Assembly: GCA_017961685.1 (NCBI GenBank)
Contig: JAGCWW010000046.1
Location: 1-64,000 of the forward strand
Length of the DNA: 64,000 nt
Origin: Acholeplasmatales bacterium
GTDB taxonomy: Bacteria; Bacillota_I; Bacilli_A; Acholeplasmatales; JAEDCM01
Direction of reading: 5' to 3'
Position numbers and translations under genes: made by a program. Within the stretch, counting starts at the first letter, position 1. The number at the start of each line of letters is the position of its first letter. This document shows positions 38,233 to 48,273 of this stretch, in pieces. The notes beneath the pieces are model-generated. The model made no database searches. It was given only the letters and a program-made list of their open reading frames with translations, and was not told where the DNA came from.

Positions 38233-38270
38233 AATATCACCAATTTAATTATACTTTATTTTTTATTAAT

Positions 38271-38297
38271 AAAAAAGCACATTGCTTGAATGTGCTT
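38271..38297 (-). terminator. Terminator after the 211-residue unknown gene
   Basis: AAGCACATT and AATGTGCTT stem followed by TTTTTTATT; overlaps the stop codon. Confidence 0.85.
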
Positions 38298-38931
38298 AAT
38301 TATGTTTTTCTTCTTTTTTCTTTTTTTCGATTTTGTAGTGACCGACTTTAAATAAATATTCATTCCAAATATTTTTGTTTAAATTACTATCAATGTATCT
38401 GCATAATGTTCCGTGTAAGAATATTCTGTCTGTATATAAATTTAAGACAACACCTTTAACCTTAAGTTCATCAGCACCATATATTTTACCCTTAACGTAT
38501 TCATTATAAATGTCTTTAATACTTCTTTTTAAGATTGTATAATACTCTAATTCTTCATTTCCTTGTAATTCTTCAATATATCTACATAAATCATCTTTAT
38601 TAGTAAATATTGGATAATAATAACCTCTATAACTATCTTGTAGATGCTTTACTCTATAACAATTATAATTCTTAACTACCGAATTGTCTCTTAAAATTTG
38701 TCTATCATTAATTTCCCCATTATCATATGCCTTTTCCATTTTACTATTTGGAAAATCATAACCAACTACACAATACACTTCACCTGTAGCAAGTGTATCT
38801 ACATAATCTTTTAGAGTATTATAGTAATTATCATCTAGATTCTCAAAAGACTCATTTCTTAAATTGATATAATTTGCTGTCTTCTTCACTACGTAATCAC
38901 TAATACTAAAATCTAAATCATTTAGTCTCAT
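38296..38931 (-). CDS. Unknown cytosolic protein
   Basis: 211 residues, Tyr/Asn/Asp rich, with a Lys/Glu C-terminal tail (KIEKKKKEEKHN). No signal peptide or membrane segment. A short stretch YYPIFTNKDDLCRYIEEL resembles the opening of SseB-type domains, but the match is too short to trust. GGAGATGATG-like sequence precedes the ATG. Stands alone between nnr and pckA. Confidence 0.7.
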   Translation of the reverse strand: MRLNDLDFSISDYVVKKTANYINLRNESFENLDDNYYNTLKDYVDTLATGEVYCVVGYDFPNSKMEKAYDNGEINDRQILRDNSVVKNYNCYRVKHLQDSYRGYYYPIFTNKDDLCRYIEELQGNEELEYYTILKRSIKDIYNEYVKGKIYGADELKVKGVVLNLYTDRIFLHGTLCRYIDSNLNKNIWNEYLFKVGHYKIEKKKKEEKHN

Positions 38932-39008
38932 CTTACATCATCTCCTTGCCATATTATAACATCATTTATGCACTTTTTAAATAAATGTATATTATGAAAG
39001 CGACACGC

Positions 39009-39036
39009 AAAAAAAGAACATCTTAGAAAGATGTCC
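39009..39036 (-). terminator. Terminator of pckA
   Basis: AGGACATCTT and AAGATGTTCT stem (minus strand) followed by TTTTTTTGC. Confidence 0.85.
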
Positions 39037-39045
39037 TTAATTTAC

Positions 39046-40653
39046 TTATTTTACTTGTGGTCCAGCCTTAACTAGAGACTTACCCTTAGCATTTCCTTCG
39101 TATTTAGCGAAGTTCTTAGTAAATCTATTAGCTAAATCGATAGCTTTAACTTCCCAGTCCTTAGCGTTAGCATAAGTATCTCTAGGATCTAGAATGTTAG
39201 TAGCTACACCTTCTAGTTCTGTTGGAACTTCGAAGTTGAAATATGGGATAGTCTTTGTAGGTGCTTTATTGATAGCTCCATTTAGAATAGCATCAATAAT
39301 TCCTCTTGTATCTTTAATAGAGATACGTTTACCAGTTCCATTCCATCCAGTGTTAACTAAGTATGCTTTAGCTCCATTAGCTTCCATTTTCTTAACTAAT
39401 TCTTCAGCATATTTTGTTGGATGTAATTCAAGGAATGCTTGTCCGAAGCATGCAGAGAATGTTGGAGTTGGTTCAGTAATTCCTCTTTCAGTACCAGCTA
39501 ATTTAGCAGTAAATCCTGATAAGAAATAATATTGAGTTTGTTCAGGAGTTAAAATTGATACTGGAGGTAATACTCCGAATGCATCAGCTGATAAGAAGAT
39601 AACATTCTTAGCTGCTGGAGCACTTGAGATAGGTCTAACGATATTCTTGATATGATCAATTGGATAGCTTACACGTGTATTTTCAGTTACACTCTTATCA
39701 GCGAAATCAATCTTACCATTCTTATCTACAGTAACATTTTCAAGTAATGCATTTCTCTTAATTGCATTATAGATATCAGGTTCTGAATCCTTATCTAGGT
39801 TGATAACTTTAGCGTAGCATCCACCTTCAAAGTTGAATACTCCATTGTCATCCCATCCGTGTTCATCATCACCAATTAATAGACGTTTTGGATCAGTTGA
39901 AAGTGTTGTTTTACCTGTTCCTGATAGACCGAAGAAAATAGCTGTATTTTGTCCGTTCATATCAGTGTTAGCTGAACAGTGCATTGAAGCCATACCCTTT
40001 AGTGGTAGATAGTAGTTCATCATTGAGAACATACCTTTCTTCATTTCTCCACCATACCAAGTGTTGATGATAACTTGTTCTCTACTTGTAATGTTGAATA
40101 CTACTGCTGTTTCTGAGTTTAAGCCTAGTTCTTTATAGTTAGTAACTTTTGCCTTACTTGCGTTATAAACGATGAAATCTGGTTCGAAAGTTTCTAATTC
40201 AGCAGCAGTTGGCTTAATGAACATGTTCTTAACGAAATGAGCTTGCCAAGCAACTTCCATAATGAATCTAACAGCCATTCTAGTGTCTTTGTTAGCTCCA
40301 CAGAAAGCATCAACTACATATAATTTTTTACCAGATAATTCTTTTTGAGCGATTTCTTTTACAGCCTTCCAAGCTTCTTGGCTAGCTGGATGGTTATCGT
40401 TTTTATATTCATCAGATGTCCACCAAACTGTATCTTTTGAATTTTCATCCATAACGATGAATTTGTCCTTAGGTGAACGTCCTGTATAAATACCAGTCAT
40501 AACGTTAACAGTATCTAATTCTGTTAATTGTCCTTTTTCATATCCTTCTAGTTTAGGATCCATTTCATCTTTGAATAAATCTTCATAACTTGGGTTATAA
40601 ATAACTTCAGTTACGTTAGTAATACCATACTTTGTTAAATCAATTTTTTTCAT
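39046..40653 (-). CDS. pckA: Phosphoenolpyruvate carboxykinase (ATP)
   Basis: A 535-residue enzyme interconverting oxaloacetate + ATP and PEP + CO2 + ADP; in anaerobes it often runs toward oxaloacetate, saving ATP. Visible: [12 protein letters not shown] near 58, substrate motif MHCSAN near 227, P-loop [11 protein letters not shown] near 243, metal site LIGDDEHGW near 264, and [14 protein letters not shown] near 353. GGAGGG precedes the ATG, and a strong promoter lies at 40719-40747. Confidence 0.97.
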   Translation of the reverse strand: MKKIDLTKYGITNVTEVIYNPSYEDLFKDEMDPKLEGYEKGQLTELDTVNVMTGIYTGRSPKDKFIVMDENSKDTVWWTSDEYKNDNHPASQEAWKAVKEIAQKELSGKKLYVVDAFCGANKDTRMAVRFIMEVAWQAHFVKNMFIKPTAAELETFEPDFIVYNASKAKVTNYKELGLNSETAVVFNITSREQVIINTWYGGEMKKGMFSMMNYYLPLKGMASMHCSANTDMNGQNTAIFFGLSGTGKTTLSTDPKRLLIGDDEHGWDDNGVFNFEGGCYAKVINLDKDSEPDIYNAIKRNALLENVTVDKNGKIDFADKSVTENTRVSYPIDHIKNIVRPISSAPAAKNVIFLSADAFGVLPPVSILTPEQTQYYFLSGFTAKLAGTERGITEPTPTFSACFGQAFLELHPTKYAEELVKKMEANGAKAYLVNTGWNGTGKRISIKDTRGIIDAILNGAINKAPTKTIPYFNFEVPTELEGVATNILDPRDTYANAKDWEVKAIDLANRFTKNFAKYEGNAKGKSLVKAGPQVK

Positions 40654-40718
40654 ATTTACCCTCCTATTGATTTATAATGTTTTTTTATAATTAATATATA
40701 AAAATTCATTCCGTCATT

Positions 40719-40747
40719 ATTATATAATGAATATATTTGTTTGTCAA
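40719..40747 (-). promoter_or_regulatory. Promoter of pckA
   Basis: Minus-strand TTGACA, a 17-nt spacer, TATAAT: a perfect sigma-A promoter, about 65 nt before the start codon. Confidence 0.85.
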
Positions 40748-40782
40748 TTTATGTATTAAAAAAATTAATACTATTTTTATAA

Positions 40783-40808
40783 GAAAAAAAGACATTTTCT
40801 AAATGTCT
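40783..40808 (-). terminator. Terminator after the channel-like gene
   Basis: AGACATTT and AAATGTCT stem followed by TTTTTTTCTT on the minus strand. Confidence 0.85.
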
Positions 40809-40816
40809 TAATTTCT

Positions 40817-42757
40817 TTATTTATGATAATGTACAACTATTAAAATAGTGTCTCTATTAATTGTGATATTTTCCTTTTTTCTAATGTTATAATTCATAAT
40901 ATCAATATTTGATTTATCAATAGGTGAATCTGTAGGCGAATCGCTCAAAGATATCGCATTACTAATAGTTGAAAGTAATTTATCAGTAACATTTATAGCA
41001 CTATCTATCACATTAGTTACACTCGAAATAAGTCCTGTTTTTTTGATATCTCTACCTACAAAACCAATTGGTAAATATTCATGATTACTTGCTTCATATA
41101 AAGCATTAATAAATTCTAATTTAGAATTAAATACTAAATCTTCTTTTATATCAATTAATTCAGTTGCACGTCTAACGTCAAAGTCAATAAGAATATCTTC
41201 AGATTCAAAGTTCTTAATCAATAAATCTTCATAGAACTTATGACTTGTTGGATGTGTTAATACTTGAGCAATGTATAAAGCAACCATTTCATTAGAAATA
41301 ATCATACCATCAACATTTAAACTATTTAGTGAGAATCTAGATGATGGGTCAAATATTTCAGCATACATTTCAACATCATTAGTAATCTTATCATTTGTTT
41401 TAAGTTTTATTAATGTTAAGAATACATTATTATCTTGTTCTTCTAGACTTGATTTTTCATCTGAGAAGATTAAAATCTTTTTTCTACCTTGTGTTTCACT
41501 AATATCATTTGCTAGTAAATCTATATCGACATCTATAGGATAAATTTTTGTTTTAATACTGCCATTATTTGCTTTATTGTGTGTTTCACAAACATCAATA
41601 ATCGCATTAGCTTTATCATTTTCGCCAATAATAAATAAAGTGAAATTATTAGGTAAAATACGTTTATTAAATTCAAGTGTTTTATCTACTTCTTTTTTAG
41701 TTAAACTCTTTTTAGTGTTAGATTCATAATCAGCATAAACATATAATTTTTCACCATCATTTTCTTTATATCTTACAATTGGAATTGCTTTATTATAATA
41801 TTTTAAAGCTTCACTTACATCATATTTTTTATCTAGTGAATAGAAGCTTCCACCTTCAAACGATAATAAATAATAATATAAATCTGCAAATGATGTGTTA
41901 ATAGCTGCTCTACCTAAGGCATGACCTACAATTGTATTTCTAGAGAAGATAGAAATATTTGCATTTCTTAATTCATTACTTGCCTTCATAAGGTCATTTA
42001 TTTGTTTAGAGAAGGCATTATTGTTAGCTTCAATAACAATATTTGCCTTTTTATTAATGCTTAAAATAGACATTAAAATCTTAAAGGCATCCGCATCAGT
42101 TAAAGCATTAGTTTCTATCCAACTTGCATTTGAAAGTAAGGCAATTGAAATACATTTTTCTAAAGATATTTCTTTTAATGCTTTTCTACTTGAAGGATTA
42201 CCATTTTTAACAAATATTCTTATATGTTTTCTTTCAATACCTGATTCTATAAATAAGTTATCTATTTCTTCTTGTACTACTTCTCTATTTACATTAGATA
42301 AAATAACAATTGTCTTTTTACCTTCCATAAAGGATAATTCTTTAATAAGATTAGCTCCAATAGGTGACCAGTTTAAAATAACATAATGATTTTTTAACTT
42401 TAACTTACCTACATTATGAACTCTTCTATTAAATAAGTTTTGAAGCATGGATGTTGCTAAACCTATTAAAGCACCAGAGAAAGTAATCATTTGCGTTGTA
42501 TTTATAACTATTTTTAAAATTACAACACTTGTAGGTGCTTCACTCCAAATGTCTCCTGAGTTCATTGTATAAATGGCACAATATTGAATTGCTTCTACAT
42601 AATTTTTACCATCAATGAATCCATCCTTTAAATACGCTAATAATAGAGAAAATAATAAAATAATAGCGATATTATAGATAATTAAAATATTAAAAATAAC
42701 TAAATACGGATGAGAGTAATAAAACTCTCTTACGACGTTTCTTTTTCTTCTCTTCAT
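40817..42757 (-). CDS. CASTOR/POLLUX-like ion channel protein
   Basis: 646 residues. Basic N-terminus (KRRKRN), membrane segment at about 18-42, a pore-loop-like stretch (YCAIYTMNSGDIW near 60), a second segment at about 78-105, then paired cytosolic Rossmann/RCK-like domains (HYVILNWSPIGANLIKEL near 127; NFTLFIIGENDKANAII near 375). This arrangement matches the CASTOR/POLLUX family known from plant nuclear channels, with bacterial relatives of unknown role. The ATG at 42757 is the second of two close ATGs, the first lying too near the AGAGGT site. No obvious partner gene. Confidence 0.78.
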   Translation of the reverse strand: MKRRKRNVVREFYYSHPYLVIFNILIIYNIAIILLFSLLLAYLKDGFIDGKNYVEAIQYCAIYTMNSGDIWSEAPTSVVILKIVINTTQMITFSGALIGLATSMLQNLFNRRVHNVGKLKLKNHYVILNWSPIGANLIKELSFMEGKKTIVILSNVNREVVQEEIDNLFIESGIERKHIRIFVKNGNPSSRKALKEISLEKCISIALLSNASWIETNALTDADAFKILMSILSINKKANIVIEANNNAFSKQINDLMKASNELRNANISIFSRNTIVGHALGRAAINTSFADLYYYLLSFEGGSFYSLDKKYDVSEALKYYNKAIPIVRYKENDGEKLYVYADYESNTKKSLTKKEVDKTLEFNKRILPNNFTLFIIGENDKANAIIDVCETHNKANNGSIKTKIYPIDVDIDLLANDISETQGRKKILIFSDEKSSLEEQDNNVFLTLIKLKTNDKITNDVEMYAEIFDPSSRFSLNSLNVDGMIISNEMVALYIAQVLTHPTSHKFYEDLLIKNFESEDILIDFDVRRATELIDIKEDLVFNSKLEFINALYEASNHEYLPIGFVGRDIKKTGLISSVTNVIDSAINVTDKLLSTISNAISLSDSPTDSPIDKSNIDIMNYNIRKKENITINRDTILIVVHYHK

Positions 42758-42848
42758 ATACATTACCTCTAAATTAATTTTATCATTAAAACAAATCTAT
42801 TTAAAGATTATATTATATTATATATATTATATATAGATTATTAAATAA

Positions 42849-42880
42849 TAAAAAAGCGGCTAGGAATAACCTTGCCGCTA
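42849..42880 (-). terminator. Terminator after the giant surface protein gene
   Basis: AGCGGC(A)AGG and CCTAGCCGCT pair and are followed by TTTTTTATT on the minus strand. Confidence 0.85.
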
Positions 42881-42892
42881 ATTTATTAAATT

Positions 42893-45800
42893 TTAAACTT
42901 CATTACCATAGATGTGGTCTTCTGGTGTGATTGCACCAATATCACCAGGAGCATATAATTCTTTTAATCCACTTCTTAAGATTGATGGTAAGCCCCATTC
43001 ATCGATTACATCTTTATTTGGATACATTGCTGTAAATACAGATTTTTCAATGAATTCTGAGAAGTTTGTAGAACTTTGCTTATTAGCGTTAATTGCATTT
43101 ACTAATTCTTGGAATGGAGTAAATAAGTTAACACATGCGAAGTTTACTTTAGAGAAGTCAATTGCTTCTTCACAAATCATGAATAGATATCCATCACTAT
43201 CTGCCCAAGCACCATATTGAGTGTCTTTTCCAGCACATAGGATTGTATTTAATGCTACTAATGGTTCTACTATAGATTTAGCAAATACGAAGTTAGCTCT
43301 ACATGGATCATATAATCCTGATGTGAATAAGCCCTTCATATCGAATGAACCATCAACATAGAATGTACCATTAATTATTGGGTTAGAATACATATTTCTA
43401 TACATTGCAACTGTGTTACTGTAAGAGTTATTTGTTGTATTCTTTTCATCCCAAGCATGGAATCTTACATCACCATTAACAATGTAAATACCTTCAAGTT
43501 TTCCTCTACATTCATTTTGATAATGAGTGTGAGTGCCATCTTGATTAGTCTTACATCTAATGCTTTCAGAAATGTTATTGTTATTGCTGTTTAATACATA
43601 TTGTTCATAGATTACATCTAATTGAACATCTTCATATGTACCATCAACGTTATTGATTCTGAACCATCCACTACTACTTGTAGCGTATTTAGCTTTGAAT
43701 CCACGGTAATCTAAGTCACCATTAATCATTAACTTAGCATCTGCACCAGCTGTAACATCTACACCATAAGATCTAAATGAGTTGATGTTAGATTGAGTTA
43801 ATTGTCTAGCATGCCATGCACCACTACTTGTCTTATCCATTAATATAGTTTGTCTATATTCAATTTGCATATTACCATTTACGAATAATAGTGCATTTCT
43901 ACCTAAGTTAAGTTTTTGACTATCCATTAAGTGTAAGTCACCATTGATGAATAGTGATACTCCAGCAGCAACATTAATTGTAAATGATGAGCTACCTAAG
44001 TTTTCAATGCTTGTTGGATATAATGTATTTTCAGTAACATTTGTTAATTCAGCCAAGCTTGTAGCAACCTTATAATCTCTTCCATCAATTGTAATCTTAT
44101 GATCACCATAAGGAACTTGTGTAGAGTTAATTCTTTCAGTATAAGGAACGTTAGATAAAACTGCCTTAACTTCACCACTTTGAAGTTTAGTTACAGATGT
44201 AGCTTTACCTTCGCTATCCTTAATAACTACTGGTGAGAAGAAATTCTTGTATTGTCCATCAGTATCAAGAGCTGATGTAACATTTCTGTTGAATGAATCT
44301 GTATAAGTATTTGTACTGCTATCATATAAAGCATTATTTTGTGCACTATATGTTACATATTGGATAATAAAGCTTATCTTTCTATTTTCAGTTTGTTCAA
44401 ATGTACCATTATTATCTTTATCAAGCTTGATTTCAAATTCAACAATGTAATTTAAGTAATCCTTATAAGTACCGCTTAAATTGTCGTTATAATAAGAATT
44501 CTTAATATTGATTTCATAATCAGCATTACCTATAGAAGCCTTTAATTCATCTTCAGCATTTTCTAGATAGTACTTAACTAACTTATTAGTAATAGCTAAT
44601 TGCTTCATACCAGGTTTACCAGTTGTATTGTATCCTACGATTTCGCTGAAATTACTTGTAGGTAGATATTGATAACGAATTGGATCAACCATTAAATTCT
44701 TTAAATAATTTCTTGTTAATGTTTCAATACTATCTTGATGTGTGATTTGTGAGATTTCTTGTTCTGTCATATGCTTATCTGCATAAATTTCAGCGATACC
44801 ATCAGCAAACTTTTCAAAGAATTCTGTATAAGTCATATCAATTGAATCGCCACTGTTTTCACTACACCAGTTTTTGATTTCATATCTATATTTTTCAACA
44901 AAACATTTATTACTATTTTTACCAACATTTCTAACGAAAGTATTTGCAGCATACTTAACTATTACATTGTAATGGAATAAAATATGCATTTTTCCGTCTT
45001 TCTTATACCATTGAGGTTGGCAAATCATCTTTCCATTTTCTTCATCACCAGCGAACGAATCAAATGAATAACCTGATTGAATTTCGCTTGAGTTTAACTT
45101 AGAATTTCCATCAACATACTTCTTCATGAATTGTTCATTTAAGTAATCAATAATTTGCTGAGTAAGAGTATTATTACCTGTACTTAATGTATAATTAAAT
45201 GAACCTAATGTTGATTTTTCATAGAAGTTAGGGTTGAAGTAATTTGGATAATACTTGGTTTCATGTCCATTGTTACCCCAAACTGAAACTTGAGATGATC
45301 TATCTTCTTTGTAGAAATAACTGAAGTCGAATTCATCACTATATTGATGCTTATTATAGAAATAAACCCAACTATCTTTGTCTTTATCACTACCAAATTT
45401 TTTCTTAACATATGAACCATCATTGTTTGTGTAAACAAAGTTGGCTAATGTATAATTATCTGATGTATTACCATTATCGCCCTTAACTTCATAGTTTTGA
45501 TACATTTCTGTAGTTTGAAGAGTTGTATCTGTATAACTAATAACTCCACCATTGTGTAACTCATCTAGTTTATTATTGTTGTTTGTATGAGTTGGGTCAT
45601 AATAAGTAGTTGCTCTTTCTAAAATATCAACGAAGTTAGAATCAGCTTTAGCAATTGATGTATACTTAGTAGTTAATTTTTCATATAACTTATTATAATC
45701 AAGTTTTCCATCAGAGCCTTTATAGCCAGTTAGATTATTACAGAAAATATTTTCAATTTCAGTAGTTGTATAATCATATTCTGAATACCAGTTACCTTCA

Positions 45801-47050
45801 CTATTTCTATAATATGGATAAACTGTTAAGCCTTCATTCTTCCATTCATAAGTATATTTCCATGGGCTGCTTGAAGCTTGATAGTAATAGTCATCCTTAT
45901 TAAGAACATTACGTCCCCAATAATCTTTATAAGCTACTCTATTATCAACTTGATTCTTAACTAATTGTTCAATCTTAGTCTTGAATTCATCAACATTCAT
46001 ACATAATCTTGGTAGATTTTGCCAGAATACATAATCAGCGATTGCTTCAGCAAATCTTTGAGTTGAAGAATATACTAAAGTGAAATCTGTAGCATATAGT
46101 GTATGAGAATCTGTTGCATCATCAAATCTATACTTTAAATCAGATTTACTTACGCTAAATGATGAATCGTAATATAACATCATATCATAAAGCATATCGA
46201 TATCATATTCTTGACGATATAACCATGTAGTCTTACTATTACTTCCATCAGACCAATAGTAGTTACCACCTAAGTTACCAGTCTTATAAACGATTGTGTA
46301 AGGTTCACTTGCACTCTCTGGTGTATCAACATAGCTTACTTGGTTTCCAGCTTGAACTTGGCCATAACGATATAAAGCAACACCGATATCATCAATTTCA
46401 AGTACACCTGTATTATTCATATAAGTGAATGCTTCATCGAATGTATCGATATCAGACTCAACTAGAGAAATTTCATTTATAGAATAACGTCTACCAGGAA
46501 GTAAGTGTTCATCTGTTAGATATACAGTCATCATGTTACCAACAGCAAATTTTTCATCTAGTTTTGCAGTTTCACTAAATAAAGTGTTGTTGATACCACT
46601 ATCACCATAGTCTCCATCATCATCTGCTTGTTCTGACTTTGTTATAGTAGCCTTTAGCCATTCTTTTACTTGATTTTCATCTTGACTTGGATCATATTCA
46701 GTTTGTGAACCATTCACGAAACTGTTTGGATACCAAATATAGTATTTTTCAGGATCTACAGTATCTTGAGTAATCTTTAATCCTGGACCAAAGATTTCTT
46801 GTAATTCTGCACGAATTTCAGCAGGTGTTTTACCATTGTTGATTTCAGTACAGAAATACTTAGCTGCTATATAAAGAATTTGTCTAGCATCATTTTGATT
46901 TTGAAGTTTCTTATCTCTATATACAATTTTTGACGATTGTAATGCAACGCCTACAACTGATCCTGCTAGGATAGTTAATCCAAGGATTGTTCCTAATACA
47001 GGTAATAGAGCATTACCAGCCTTTCTTTTTAGTGTCTTGAAAAATTTCAT
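42893..47050 (-). CDS. Giant surface protein with pseudopilin-like N-terminus and NGD repeats
   Basis: 1385 residues. Basic start MKFFKTLKRKAG, then one hydrophobic helix (about 14-37) running into RDKKLQNQNDARQILYIAAKYF, which recalls the PilX/minor-pilin N-terminal helix; a Glu at +5 is missing. A long Tyr/Asn/Asp-rich outer region follows (80-1010). From about 1030 to 1235 a beta-helix-like stretch repeats LFINGDL, LFVNGNM, LMINGDL, YIVNGDV. GGAGTGGTG precedes the ATG. No known family found by eye and no pilus genes nearby. A strong promoter with four phased repeats drives it. Probably exported and membrane anchored. Confidence 0.72.
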   Translation of the reverse strand: MKFFKTLKRKAGNALLPVLGTILGLTILAGSVVGVALQSSKIVYRDKKLQNQNDARQILYIAAKYFCTEINNGKTPAEIRAELQEIFGPGLKITQDTVDPEKYYIWYPNSFVNGSQTEYDPSQDENQVKEWLKATITKSEQADDDGDYGDSGINNTLFSETAKLDEKFAVGNMMTVYLTDEHLLPGRRYSINEISLVESDIDTFDEAFTYMNNTGVLEIDDIGVALYRYGQVQAGNQVSYVDTPESASEPYTIVYKTGNLGGNYYWSDGSNSKTTWLYRQEYDIDMLYDMMLYYDSSFSVSKSDLKYRFDDATDSHTLYATDFTLVYSSTQRFAEAIADYVFWQNLPRLCMNVDEFKTKIEQLVKNQVDNRVAYKDYWGRNVLNKDDYYYQASSSPWKYTYEWKNEGLTVYPYYRNSEGNWYSEYDYTTTEIENIFCNNLTGYKGSDGKLDYNKLYEKLTTKYTSIAKADSNFVDILERATTYYDPTHTNNNNKLDELHNGGVISYTDTTLQTTEMYQNYEVKGDNGNTSDNYTLANFVYTNNDGSYVKKKFGSDKDKDSWVYFYNKHQYSDEFDFSYFYKEDRSSQVSVWGNNGHETKYYPNYFNPNFYEKSTLGSFNYTLSTGNNTLTQQIIDYLNEQFMKKYVDGNSKLNSSEIQSGYSFDSFAGDEENGKMICQPQWYKKDGKMHILFHYNVIVKYAANTFVRNVGKNSNKCFVEKYRYEIKNWCSENSGDSIDMTYTEFFEKFADGIAEIYADKHMTEQEISQITHQDSIETLTRNYLKNLMVDPIRYQYLPTSNFSEIVGYNTTGKPGMKQLAITNKLVKYYLENAEDELKASIGNADYEINIKNSYYNDNLSGTYKDYLNYIVEFEIKLDKDNNGTFEQTENRKISFIIQYVTYSAQNNALYDSSTNTYTDSFNRNVTSALDTDGQYKNFFSPVVIKDSEGKATSVTKLQSGEVKAVLSNVPYTERINSTQVPYGDHKITIDGRDYKVATSLAELTNVTENTLYPTSIENLGSSSFTINVAAGVSLFINGDLHLMDSQKLNLGRNALLFVNGNMQIEYRQTILMDKTSSGAWHARQLTQSNINSFRSYGVDVTAGADAKLMINGDLDYRGFKAKYATSSSGWFRINNVDGTYEDVQLDVIYEQYVLNSNNNNISESIRCKTNQDGTHTHYQNECRGKLEGIYIVNGDVRFHAWDEKNTTNNSYSNTVAMYRNMYSNPIINGTFYVDGSFDMKGLFTSGLYDPCRANFVFAKSIVEPLVALNTILCAGKDTQYGAWADSDGYLFMICEEAIDFSKVNFACVNLFTPFQELVNAINANKQSSTNFSEFIEKSVFTAMYPNKDVIDEWGLPSILRSGLKELYAPGDIGAITPEDHIYGNEV

Positions 47051-47126
47051 ATTTCACCACTCCTTTCGAGTAATCGTAATAATCAAACATATACTTGTGC
47101 GCATAATACGCCTCTTATTTACATAT

Positions 47127-47155
47127 ATTTTATATAAAATATAGTAGGGTTGCAA
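47127..47155 (-). promoter_or_regulatory. Promoter of the giant surface protein
   Basis: Minus-strand TTGCAA, a 17-nt spacer, TAAAAT. It lies about 75 nt before the start codon, directly next to the phased repeats. Confidence 0.65.
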
Positions 47156-47158
47156 GTA

Positions 47159-47203
47159 TTTCACAATAGATTTCACGTAATTTTCACATAATTTTCACAT
47201 AAG
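47159..47203. promoter_or_regulatory. Four helically phased TTTCAC repeats (operator)
   Basis: Cores TTTCAC start at 47159, 47171, 47182 and 47193, that is 12, 11 and 11 bp apart. On the minus strand the unit is TTATGTGAAAA, and the last copy ends 2 bp before the -35 at 47155. Same-face direct repeats just upstream of a -35 are the mark of an activator or cooperative regulator site. Confidence 0.7.
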
Positions 47204-47249
47204 AATAGCTATTTTGCCTACAAAACTAGTATTTTTCTAACAATTTGAC

Positions 47250-47282
47250 AAAAAACAAAAAAAACTAGCCTTTCGACTAGTT
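47250..47282 (-). terminator. Terminator of tRNA-Gly(GCC)
   Basis: AACTAG and CTAGTT stem followed on the minus strand by TTTTTTTTG. Confidence 0.7.
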
Positions 47283-47292
47283 AATTATTAAA

Positions 47293-47366
47293 TGGAGCCA
47301 CAGAGGGGAATCGAACCCCCAACAGCTGCATGGCAAGCAGCTGTTTTACCATTAAACTACTGCGAC
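47293..47366 (-). tRNA. tRNA-Gly (anticodon GCC)
   Basis: A 74-nt cloverleaf with encoded CCA. Acceptor GTCGCAG / CTGTGGC pairs with G-U wobbles, T-arm GGTTCGATTCC, anticodon loop TTGCCAT. Own promoter (47384-47412). Confidence 0.95.
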
Positions 47367-47383
47367 ATATTCAAGCATTTTTG

Positions 47384-47412
47384 ATTATAGCACGCTTTTA
47401 TAATCTAGTCAA
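47384..47412 (-). promoter_or_regulatory. Promoter of tRNA-Gly(GCC)
   Basis: Minus-strand TTGACT, a 17-nt spacer, TATAAT, ending 18 nt before the tRNA. Confidence 0.85.
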
Positions 47413-47415
47413 TAG

Positions 47416-47445
47416 AAAAAAAGACTGAAGTTAATCTTCAGCCTT
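47416..47445 (-). terminator. Terminator of the zur-znuACB operon
   Basis: AGGCTGAAG and CTTCAGTCT stem followed by TTTTTTTCT; overlaps the znuB stop. Confidence 0.85.
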
Positions 47446-48273
47446 ATTTTGTTTATACTTTAAAATCCTACCAATTACAAAACATATTACACAACATATA
47501 AAATTAACAAAAACGATTGATGATCCAATTGGTAAGTTATTTATGATACATGCTAGTAAAAGTCCAATTATAAAGCATACAACACTTGATATTACAGAAA
47601 ATATTGTAACCATCTTGAATGTTTTAAATATTTGTCTACTTGATAGTGTTGGGAAAATAATAAGTGCTGTAATTAATAACGCCCCCATTACTTTCATACC
47701 TATAACAACTGTTAAAGAAATCAAAATTGATAAAATAACATTAATCAAAGTTGTCTTCATTCCTGTTGATTTAGAGAATGTTTCATCAAATGTAATTGAG
47801 AATATTCTGTTGTATAAGAACACATAAGTTATAACAACTACTACAGCTACAACAATACTTAAAATTACTTCTGTTTTAGTTACACCTAAAAGGGAACCAT
47901 ATAAGTAACTACTAACATTAAAATTAACACCATCACCCATCTCAATTGCCGCATATCCAACAGCTAGGGCAAGGGTTGAAAATAGCGCAATGGCGCTATC
48001 TCCAAAAATTTTACTTCTATTTGATAAGAATAAAATTAAGAATGATGAAAGTATAACTAAAGGTATAGCAAAAGCTAGTGGAGCAACACCAATACAGCAT
48101 GCAATAGCAACTGTTCCAAAGCCTACATGAGATAGGCCATCACCTATCATAGAATGCTTTTTAAGAACTAAAGATACACCAAGTAAAGCACCAGCAAGTG
48201 ACATCATAACACCAACGATAAAGGCATATTGAATATATGTACGAGATAAAATATCAAACAAACTATAAATCAT
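47431..48273 (-). CDS. znuB: Zinc ABC transporter permease ZnuB
   Basis: 280 residues, a polytopic membrane protein of the ABC-3 metal permease family with about eight helices. SMIGDGLSHVGFGTVA near residue 41 is the conserved cytoplasmic/metal-path motif. It forms the channel with ZnuC. Overlaps znuC by 11 nt. Confidence 0.94.
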   Translation of the reverse strand: MIYSLFDILSRTYIQYAFIVGVMMSLAGALLGVSLVLKKHSMIGDGLSHVGFGTVAIACCIGVAPLAFAIPLVILSSFLILFLSNRSKIFGDSAIALFSTLALAVGYAAIEMGDGVNFNVSSYLYGSLLGVTKTEVILSIVVAVVVVITYVFLYNRIFSITFDETFSKSTGMKTTLINVILSILISLTVVIGMKVMGALLITALIIFPTLSSRQIFKTFKMVTIFSVISSVVCFIIGLLLACIINNLPIGSSIVFVNFICCVICFVIGRILKYKQNKAED

